This document shows, piece after piece, positions 26,076-33,374 of a stretch of DNA of 33,374 nucleotides. The notes beneath the pieces are model-generated. The model made no database searches. It worked only from the letters and a program-made list of their open reading frames with translations, and was not told the DNA's origin. How positions within the stretch are numbered: the stretch's first letter is position 1; each line of letters begins with the position of its first letter. Source of the stretch: Ideonella sp. (GTDB taxonomy: Bacteria; Pseudomonadota; Gammaproteobacteria; Burkholderiales; Burkholderiaceae_C); assembly GCF_016702655.1 (NCBI RefSeq), contig NZ_JADJDO010000019.1:1-33374 (forward strand), in the 5' to 3' direction. The translations under genes were made by a program, and so were the position numbers.

Positions 26076-26081
26076 ACCGCC

Positions 26082-27616
<1,535 letters not shown>

Positions 27617-27972
27617 TCGCGCGCACCTTCCAGCACAACAGGCGGATCATCTCGTTTCGCCCCCTGCGCCGCCGAGCGGCGAGGTGTTGTCGATCCGCCC
27701 GCGGGAGACTCCGTCGTCGAGCCGCTCGCGGCAGGCAGGCCCGCGCGGGCCGTCCTGCCCGGCCCCCAGCACCTGCTGGCGCTCGACCTACGCGTCGGTG
27801 AGCTCGTCGTCGATGAACCCGGCGCAGCGCCGGTCGGCGAGATCGGCGCCGACATCCGCAGGGTGGCCGCCGCAGCAGTGATGGCGAGCTGCGCCCATGC
27901 GCCCGACCCGCGCCGCTCACTGGAGCGCGTTCGCGCCGGTGATCGCGCAGCCAGCGCCGTGGCGTTCGCCGG
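27617..27972. other. 356-bp gap between convergent genes, no supported gene
   Basis: The gap lies between the TyrR-like activator (plus) and the SDR gene (minus). It holds a perfect 14-bp palindrome GGCCCGCGCGGGCC (27738-27751) flanked by GGCAGG/CCTGCC, which could form a long hairpin and act on both transcripts, but no T run follows. One plus-strand frame reads protein-like text (LLALDLRVGELVVDEPGA) without a start or a family I recognise; it may be a gene remnant or chance. Confidence 0.4.
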
Positions 27973-28764
27973 TCAGAACGTCCCCGGATACGCCCCGCCG
28001 TCGAGCAGGATGTTCTGGCCGGTCAGGTAGCCCGCCTGCGCGCTGCGCAGGAAGGCGCAGACGGCGCCGAACTCGGCCGCGCTGCCGAAGCGCCGTGCCG
28101 GGATCGCCGCACGCCGCGGCGCGAGGACCTCGTCGACGGTCTTGCCGCTCTTCGCGGCGGCGCCGATCGCGGTCGCGCGCAGGCGGTCGGTGTCGAAGGC
28201 GCCCGGCAGCAGGTTGTTGATCGTCACGTTGGCCGCGGCAAGCCGGCTCTGGCGCGCGAGCCCGGCGACGAAGCCGGTCAGCCCGCGCGCGCGCCGTTGG
28301 AAAGGGGCCGAGGAAGTCGATCGGCGCCTTGACCGCTGCCGACGTGATGTTGACGACGCGGCCGTAACCGCGCGCGGCCATCGCATCGACGGTCGCACGG
28401 ATGAGCGCGATCGGCGTCAGCATGTTGGCGTCGAGCGCGGCAATCCAGGCCTCGCGCTCCCCAGTCGCGAAAATCGCCCGGCGGCGGGCCGCCGGCGTTG
28501 TTGACGAGGATGTCGACCTGCGGGCAGGCGGCGAGCGCCGCTGCACGGCCCTCCGCGGTCGTGATGTCGCCGGCCACCGCGCGCACCTCGATCGCCGGAT
28601 GGGCTGCGCGCAGTTCGGCGGCCGTCGCCTCGAGCGCATCGGCACCGCGCGCGGTGATGACGACGTTGACGCCCTCGGCCGCCAGCGCCTGCGCGCAGCC
28701 CTTGCCGAGACCCTTGCTCGCAGCGCACACCAGCGCCCACCTGCCCGCCATGCCCAAGATCCAT
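27973..28764 (-). CDS. Short-chain dehydrogenase/reductase lacking the YxxxK pair (frame breaks)
   Basis: About 260-residue SDR with a Rossmann fold. The cofactor motif is CAASKGLGKGCAQALAAEG (a TGxxxGxG variant), with VDILVNNAGGPPPGDFRDW and GRVVNITSAAVKAPIDFLGP following. After repair of an indel near 28300 the active region reads LSNGARAGLTGF, so the usual Tyr and Lys of YxxxK are replaced by Ser and Arg. The C-terminus LTGQNILLDGGAYPGTF is typical of FabG-like SDRs. Other indels are near 28465 and at the start: an extra G near 28755 separates the MDLG start (28764) from the main frame, where an ATG at 28751 is the alternative. The substrate is unknown, and catalysis by the normal SDR mechanism is doubtful. 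Confidence 0.78.
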
Positions 28765-28777
28765 CGCCGCTCCTACG

Positions 28778-29752
28778 TCAGTATCGAATTACCACCAGCC
28801 GGTCGGCGCCCGACTCGGCACCCCAGGCCTCGCCACGCCGGCCCAGCATCTGGCGCACGGCAGCGCCGGGCGCGCTGCCCGGAAAGCTCTCGAAGCGCTC
28901 GCTCGCCGGGTCGAAGCGCAGAACAGCATTCGCCGGGGAAGTCGGTCAGCCAGACCTTGTCGGCCTCGTCGACCCAGACCGAATAGGCGCGGCGAATTGC
29001 CGGGCAGCTTCCACGCGCGCCAGGTCTTGCCCCCGGGTCGTAGACGCTGACCTGCCCCGACATCCACTCGCTGACCCAGACCCGCCCCGCCGGAGTCGCT
29101 CCACACGCGGCGTGCGCCCTGCCCGGCGGTCGGCGGCTCAATCACGGTGGCGGCGCCGGTCGCGAGGTCGATGCGCGCGATGTGGTTGCCGGCGAGCGAC
29201 GCGTAGTAGACGTCGCCGTTGCGCGCCGTCGCTATGCCGTACGGCCCGCGCCCGCGCGGCGAGACTCCCAGACCTCGACCTTGCCCGTCGCCGGGTCCAG
29301 CCGGCCGTAATACCCGACTGGCCGGTAAACCAGAGCTTGCCGCCTCTTGTCGAACGTCGCCGTGTTCATGTTGGTGTAGCCGGTGTCCTCGGGCAGCGCC
29401 CATACGCGCACCGCGCGCGTCGCGGGATCGACGCGCACGATCGCGTTCTGCCCGCTGTCGGTGATCCAGGCGCGCCGTCGGGCCCGACGATCACGCCGTG
29501 CGGCGACGAGCGCGGGCCCAGCGCGATCTGCTCGACCTTGCCCGTCGCCGGGTCGAGCTTGCCGAGCGCGCCGTGCGTTGCGGTGTACCAGACCGGGCCG
29601 CCGGGCCTCGGGTCGGGCGCGACGTCGTGCGGCCGCGCGCCGCGCGGCACGTCGTAGGTGCGGACCTCGGCCGCCTGCGCCACGGCGGCGAGGGCCAGCC
29701 CCAGGCAGGCGCACAGCCAGCGCCAGGCCTCCAGTCCATCGCCGTTCTTCAT
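28778..29752 (-). CDS. Vgb/streptogramin-lyase-like beta-propeller protein, exported, many frame breaks
   Basis: A periplasmic seven-bladed propeller of the virginiamycin B lyase-like family. The signal peptide is MKNGDGLEAWRWLCACLGLA to about residue 28 (AVAQAAE). Blade repeats include KLDPATGKVEQIALG, RVDPATRAVRVWALP, RLDPATGKVEVWES, RIDLATGAATVIEP and VYDPGGKTWRAWKLP, with WITDSGQNAIVR, VWVSEWMSGQ and KVWLTDFPGE strands. The end is RLVVIRY. About seven indels break the frame (near 29475, 29340, 29265, 29090, 29025, 28990 and 28930), but all blades are present in order. Family members outside resistance loci are common environmental proteins of unknown substrate, and nothing here shows drug inactivation. 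A decaying gene is possible; sequencing error is more likely. Confidence 0.72.
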
Positions 29753-29804
29753 TGCCGAACTCCAGCAAGCCGCAACGGGCCCGAGCATGCACCGGCGCCG
29801 CGTT

Positions 29805-30725
29805 TCATGCACGCGCGCGCGCCAGCAGCCCTATGCCGGCCAGCACCAGCACCGTGCCCGCCACCAGCCAGGCCGTGAACGGCTCGCCGAGGATGAGCAC
29901 GCCCATCGCGATCGTCGACAGCGGGCCGATCATCCCGACCTGCGCCGTCGCCGCGGCGCCGATGCGCTCGATGGCCAGCATCACCATCACGACCGGCGCG
30001 AAGGTGCAGGCAGTGGCGTTCAGGATCGACAGCCAGATCACCTCGGGCGCGACCGCTGCCGCGGCGAGCGGGCGCAGCAGCAGGAACTGCGCGATGCACA
30101 GCACACAGGCGACGCTCGTCGCCAACCCCGTCAGGCGCAGCGCACCCAGGCGTTTGACCTCCTCGCCGCTGTAGAGCAGGTATAGCGCATACGACAGCGC
30201 ACTGCCCAGCACGAGCAGCGCGCCGAGCGCGGCGTTGGCGCCGGCGAGCGTGACCTCGTGGCCGAACACGATCGCGACGCCGGCGTAGCTGACGCCCATC
30301 GCGATCCACTGCCGCGCGCCGGCGTGGCGGCCGAAGAGGAGAACGGCTAGCAACAGCACCAGGGTCGGGTTGAGGTACAGGATCAGCCGCTCCAGCGAGG
30401 CGGTGATGTACTGCAGCCCGGCGAAGTCGAGATAGCTCGCGAGGTAGTAGCCCGAGAAACCTAGCCCCGCAACGGCGATCCAATCGCGCCGCGCGAGCGC
30501 CGGCTTGCCGCGCCCGGCCCACCACGCGAGCGCGAGGAACATCGGCAGCGCGAACAGCATGCGGTACATGATCAGCGTCACCGCGTCGACGCCGTGGCGG
30601 TACGCGAGCTTGACGATGATCGCCTTGCCGGAGAAGGCGATCGAGCCGGCGGCGGCGAGCAGCAGGCCCGGCCACGGCAGGCGCTGCGCGGTGCGCGGCG
30701 CGGCAGCGGCGGAGGGTGCTGACAT
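29805..30725 (-). CDS. EamA/DMT-family transporter
   Basis: A 306-residue inner-membrane protein with ten hydrophobic segments in two EamA repeats, a drug/metabolite transporter. The first repeat begins LLLAAAGSIAFSGKAIIVKL; the second includes ALLVLGSALSYALYLLYSGE and ends with IAMGVLILGEPFTAWLVAGT, the usual last-helix motif. Members export amino acids, nucleosides or other metabolites, or import small solutes; the substrate cannot be read here. The frame is clean. It lies 52 bp upstream of the Vgb-like gene on the same strand, so they may be co-transcribed. Confidence 0.85.
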   Translation of the reverse strand: MSAPSAAAAPRTAQRLPWPGLLLAAAGSIAFSGKAIIVKLAYRHGVDAVTLIMYRMLFALPMFLALAWWAGRGKPALARRDWIAVAGLGFSGYYLASYLDFAGLQYITASLERLILYLNPTLVLLLAVLLFGRHAGARQWIAMGVSYAGVAIVFGHEVTLAGANAALGALLVLGSALSYALYLLYSGEEVKRLGALRLTGLATSVACVLCIAQFLLLRPLAAAAVAPEVIWLSILNATACTFAPVVMVMLAIERIGAAATAQVGMIGPLSTIAMGVLILGEPFTAWLVAGTVLVLAGIGLLARARA

Positions 30726-30836
30726 CGGCAGCGATTCTACGAAGCCGCTCCGCGGGCGACCGTCGGACCGCGCGCCGCCGATGGAGAGGCCGTTCGACGA
30801 AGGATTTGCGCGGCGCCGGCGGGACGGACGGCCGAC

Positions 30837-31898
30837 TCAGCGCCGGCCCATCTCGGGCTGCTCGGAGGGAATCGGCTGCCAGTCACGCACGCGCCGCTCG
30901 GCATCGGCGCGCTGTTCGGGCGTTGCGCGGCGCTTGCACGCGTCGTCGCGCAGCTCGGCGAAGTCCTTCTCGCTCTTCTCGCCGCGTACCGCATTCGCCG
31001 ACAGCGTCAACCAAAAGCAGCCTCTCACTGGGTCGCGTTCGAGGCCTTCGCCGAGCGTATACATCGAGCCCAGCGACATCTGCGCGATCGCCAAGCCGCG
31101 CTCGGCGGCCGCGATCAGCCAACGCAATTCCTCCGCCGCGTCCCGAGCGACGCCGATTCCCTTGGCGTAGCGCATCGCGAGGTCGAACTGCGCCCGTGGA
31201 TCACCGTGCTCCGCAGCCTTCTTGATCCAATCTGCCGCCGCGGTCTCGTCCTTGGCCACACCGACCCCGCGCGCGTAGAGCTGTCCGAGCTGATACTGTG
31301 AGTACCTGTGGCCGTCTTTCGCCGCCTGCTCGAGCCAGCGAAAACCCTCGGCCTCATCCTTCGGTACTTCCATCCCGAACAGATAGAGAAGACCGATGCT
31401 CGACTTCGCGCCCGGGTGCCCGGCCGCGGCAGCGCGGCGCAACCAGGCCAGCGCCTGTGCCGTGTCCTTGGCCACGCCGTCCCCGCGCAGGTACTGGCCG
31501 CCGAGGTTGAACGCCGCGCTGGCGTGGCCTTGTTCGGCTGCCTTGCGATACCAATCGGCCGCGACGGCCGGGTCCCTGCGCGCGCCGCCCAGCCCCCGAC
31601 TGACCAACACCCCGAGGTTGTACTGTCCTTCGGCATTGCCCTGCGCTGCCGATTTGCGATACCAGTCGAGCGCCAGCGCCTCGTCCTTCGGGACGCCGAT
31701 GCCGTAAACGTACATGCTGCCCAGGGATGCCTGGGCCTCGGCATCGCCTTGCTCGGCAGCCTCGCGCACGATCTTGATCGCGCCGGCGCGATCGCCGCGT
31801 TCGGCCGCAGCCCGCGCGTCTTCTGCCGGACCCGCCTGCGCGCTTGCAACCGGCAGCAGCAGACACAACAGGAACACCGCGCGCCGGATCGATTGCAT
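30837..31898 (-). CDS. Exported Sel1-like repeat protein
   Basis: A 353-residue protein with a signal peptide (MQSIRRAVFLLCLLLPVASA, cleavage after about residue 22) followed by seven Sel1-type repeats of about 36 residues. Examples are AQASLGSMYVYGIGVPKDEA, AAFNLGGQYLRGDGVAKDTA and SQYQLGQLYARGVGVAKDET. Sel1 solenoids bind other proteins and often act in envelope or signalling complexes. A basic and acidic tail (about 320-353) follows the last repeat. A good AGGAG ribosome site precedes the ATG. It is divergent from the ankyrin-repeat gene, another predicted binding solenoid. The frame is clean. Confidence 0.88.
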   Translation of the reverse strand: MQSIRRAVFLLCLLLPVASAQAGPAEDARAAAERGDRAGAIKIVREAAEQGDAEAQASLGSMYVYGIGVPKDEALALDWYRKSAAQGNAEGQYNLGVLVSRGLGGARRDPAVAADWYRKAAEQGHASAAFNLGGQYLRGDGVAKDTAQALAWLRRAAAAGHPGAKSSIGLLYLFGMEVPKDEAEGFRWLEQAAKDGHRYSQYQLGQLYARGVGVAKDETAAADWIKKAAEHGDPRAQFDLAMRYAKGIGVARDAAEELRWLIAAAERGLAIAQMSLGSMYTLGEGLERDPVRGCFWLTLSANAVRGEKSEKDFAELRDDACKRRATPEQRADAERRVRDWQPIPSEQPEMGRR

Positions 31899-31950
31899 CG
31901 CTCACTCCTTTCCTTTTGCAGCGAGTATTCGCCGGGGCCCGCCAGCGAAT

Positions 31951-31964
31951 TTGACGACTGTCAA
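31951..31964. promoter_or_regulatory. Dyad TTGAC-N4-GTCAA between the Sel1 and ankyrin genes
   Basis: Perfect 5-bp arms in the 131-bp divergent spacer. On the minus strand it contains TTGACA, an ideal -35 hexamer for the Sel1 gene, but no matching -10 at 16-18 bp was found. It may be an operator shared by both genes. Confidence 0.35.
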
Positions 31965-32029
31965 CGCACGCCGCCTCTGCCGGGGCAGAGTTCAATCTGT
32001 GCCTGCAACCCCGGTTGGCGCCTTAAACC

Positions 32030-32851
32030 ATGAAATCGCAGAGCCTCCTTTCTTTGTTACACGGTAAAAAATTCTATTGGGCCATCGTTAGTGCTTCCGC
32101 GCAGCCGCCGTCCTCCGCGGCTGCGCCGCTGACGGCCCCTTCGCCGTCGCAGATTCTCGACATATGCATGAAGCGAGAGGTGCCGAAGATGCTGCAACTG
32201 CTCGGCGTCGATCCGAGGATACGCACGCGGGAGGACGCCGCGATCGCCGCGCACCACAAGTGCCAGTTCATCGTCGCAGCCTGCGTTGCGAGCCCCTCGA
32301 GCGACGATTGCCAGGCCGCGTTGCAGGCCTTCGGACTCGGCGACCCCGGCTACCGACCGTCGCCAGCCGCTGCGCTATACAACGCCGCCGAGCGCGGCGA
32401 CGTGAACTCGATTCGCCGGCTGCTCGCCGAAGGCGCCGCGCCGAACTGGCAGAACAGCGGCGGCTGGACACCATTGATGATCGCTGCGGCGGAAAAGCAC
32501 CTGCCGGCCGTGGTGGCGTTGCTCGAAGCCAAGGGCGATCCGAACATCCGCAACGGCTACGGACGTACCGCGCTCATGTTCGCGAGCGCCTACGGGCAGG
32601 CCGAGATCGTTGCGAGGTTGCTGGCCGCCGGCGCCGACCCCAACCTCGTGCCAACCGACCAGACCGGCTGGACAGCGCTCATCTCCGCGGCAGCGCATGG
32701 CCACGCGGCTACCGTCGAGGTGCTGCTGCGCGCTGGCGCCGACCCGGGCGTGCGCACCCGCGACGGCAGGACGGCCACCGACATGGCTCGCGAAGGCGGC
32801 CACGTCGAGGTCTTCCGCATGCTTGAAGCCGCCGTGGTGCCGCGGGCGTAG
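32030..32851 (+). CDS. Ankyrin-repeat protein
   Basis: A 273-residue protein. The C-terminal half (about 118-270) has four to five ankyrin repeats: ALYNAAERGDVNSIRRLLAE, GWTPLMIAAAEKHLPAVVAL, GRTALMFASAYGQAEIVARL, GWTALISAAAHGHAATVEVL and GRTATDMAREGGHVEVFRML. Residues 40-115 form a separate region with three to four cysteines (LDICMKREV, HHKCQFIVAACVA, DDCQAAL) that I do not recognise. The first 25 residues are read from unusually AT-rich DNA (about 32040-32080) and are partly hydrophobic, but not a clean signal peptide. The start may be wrong or an indel may break a real signal sequence; an in-frame ATG at 32168 is the alternative. It is divergent from the Sel1 gene. Confidence 0.8.
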   Translation: MKSQSLLSLLHGKKFYWAIVSASAQPPSSAAAPLTAPSPSQILDICMKREVPKMLQLLGVDPRIRTREDAAIAAHHKCQFIVAACVASPSSDDCQAALQAFGLGDPGYRPSPAAALYNAAERGDVNSIRRLLAEGAAPNWQNSGGWTPLMIAAAEKHLPAVVALLEAKGDPNIRNGYGRTALMFASAYGQAEIVARLLAAGADPNLVPTDQTGWTALISAAAHGHAATVEVLLRAGADPGVRTRDGRTATDMAREGGHVEVFRMLEAAVVPRA

Positions 32852-33189
32852 GCGCTGCGCGCTCGTCAAAACGCCGGGTTATCTTTCGCGAACCGCCGCG
32901 CGCCGGGTGATTTGCGCTCGAACGGCGCATAAGCGATGCATCACCGACGCCGCTGGACCACTGCTCGCGTCGACGCGCGAGCTCATGTCGAGGCAACTCC
33001 GAGGGCCTTGACCGCTCGCAGCAGTCGCACCGTGTGCCGCCCGCGACACCATTCGGCGAAGGGTTTGCGCGGCATCAGTGGCACGCCCGCGCGTTCGGTG
33101 CAGCATATCGCCCGAAAGGCGACCGACCCCCATGCACCCAGACTCCCGACCCACGACCTACCGACCCGCGCAGCGCACCGTACCGGCTG
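32852..33189. other. Stretch without a supported gene
   Basis: About 340 bp after the ankyrin gene. Short open frames exist on both strands, but none has a ribosome site or a family pattern I recognise. A minus-strand frame ending near 32983 (PRKPFAEWCRGRHTVRLLRA) is the most protein-like, but it runs against the likely reading of the window end and cannot be called. Confidence 0.4.
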
Positions 33190-33374
33190 ATGGCGGCCGT
33201 CATCGTCGCCGCCTGGGCGCTCGGCGCCGCGCAGGCAGCGGCTTGTTCGAGGGCCCCGGCGCGCGGCGAGGCGATCGGCCCGCACATCGCCGTCGCGTCG
33301 AGCCTGTTGCCGTTGCTGCCGCTGCAGCCTGGTTGCGCGCCGCATTGCGCGCGCTGCCGCTGCCCGCGGCGATG
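33190..33374 (+). CDS. Possible start of an exported or membrane protein, cut by the window end
   Basis: An ATG at 33190 opens a frame that stays open to the end of the window. It starts with a signal-peptide-like or membrane segment (MAAVIVAAWALGAAQAAA). An earlier ATG at 33131 reads MHPDSRPTTYRPAQRT in another frame and would join it if one or two bases are missing near 33180. Two later segments are hydrophobic. Nothing identifies a function, and with the indel rate seen elsewhere even the frame is uncertain. Confidence 0.25.
   Translation, partial: MAAVIVAAWALGAAQAAACSRAPARGEAIGPHIAVASSLLPLLPLQPGCAPHCARCRCPRR

Noticed and set aside
28778..29752. A streptogramin resistance gene
   Set aside because: The fold is shared by many environmental proteins. 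This one has a signal peptide and no resistance context, and the substrate cannot be inferred.
30792..33080. Similar strings near 30795 and 33055 (GAAGGATTTGCGCGGC / GAAGGGTTTGCGCGGC)
   Set aside because: Only one pair of short, imperfect matches was seen, with no flanking similarity, so a repeat element cannot be supported.

Overview
This is a high-GC (visibly about 70%) bacterial chromosomal window. The gene content (polA, a DUF2782 gene, choline-kinase-type thrB, a BPSS1780-type membrane protein, MipA/OmpV, EamA, Vgb-like lyase) and the coding style point to a betaproteobacterium of the order Burkholderiales, perhaps the Rubrivivax/Ideonella/Leptothrix side. That placement is inference from gene families; no rRNA or tRNA gene was seen.

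Layout. 1-8.2 kb: polA (minus, C-terminus cut by the window edge) diverges from a plus-strand run of periplasmic DNA ligase (LigE), a fused MFS exporter, a DUF2782 protein, homoserine kinase, a BPSS1780-family membrane protein and a MipA/OmpV porin-like protein. 8.2-11.3 kb: a UvrD-family helicase (minus), head to head with a secreted CxxC protein. 11.4-12.9 kb: a small accessory patch with VapBC and a GIY-YIG/DUF4357 protein. 13.1-14.1 kb: GMP reductase. 14.3-19.7 kb: a sulfur block with cysNC, cysD and a transposase-like HTH protein on the minus strand, diverging from cysQ and a TauE/SafE exporter on the plus strand. 19.7-27.6 kb: a minus-strand D-amino-acid block (dadA, AGCS symporter, alr, a DAO-like oxidase, a hot-dog hydratase) diverging from a TyrR/PhhR-type sigma-54 activator. 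28-33.4 kb: an SDR, a Vgb-like beta-propeller, an EamA transporter, a Sel1 protein, an ankyrin protein and an unassigned end.

Two regulatory stories stand out. First, the gene directly upstream of cysD looks like an IS630-type transposase that kept its two HTH modules and lost its DDE residues. It faces cysQ across an 84-bp AT-rich spacer holding two perfect dyads, so it is a candidate domesticated-transposase regulator of sulfate activation. Second, dadA has a good GG-N10-GC sigma-54 promoter. The divergent activator carries GAFTGA, and a cluster of CGATAC-type dyads lies about 100-210 bp upstream of the predicted start, a fitting place for enhancer sites.

Quality warning. Many well-known housekeeping genes (polA, ligE, thrB, uvrD, guaC, cysD, alr, dadA and others) carry single-base indels, often in homopolymers. 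The simplest reading is uncorrected sequencing error and not gene decay, so coordinates below span the reconstructed genes across those frame breaks.
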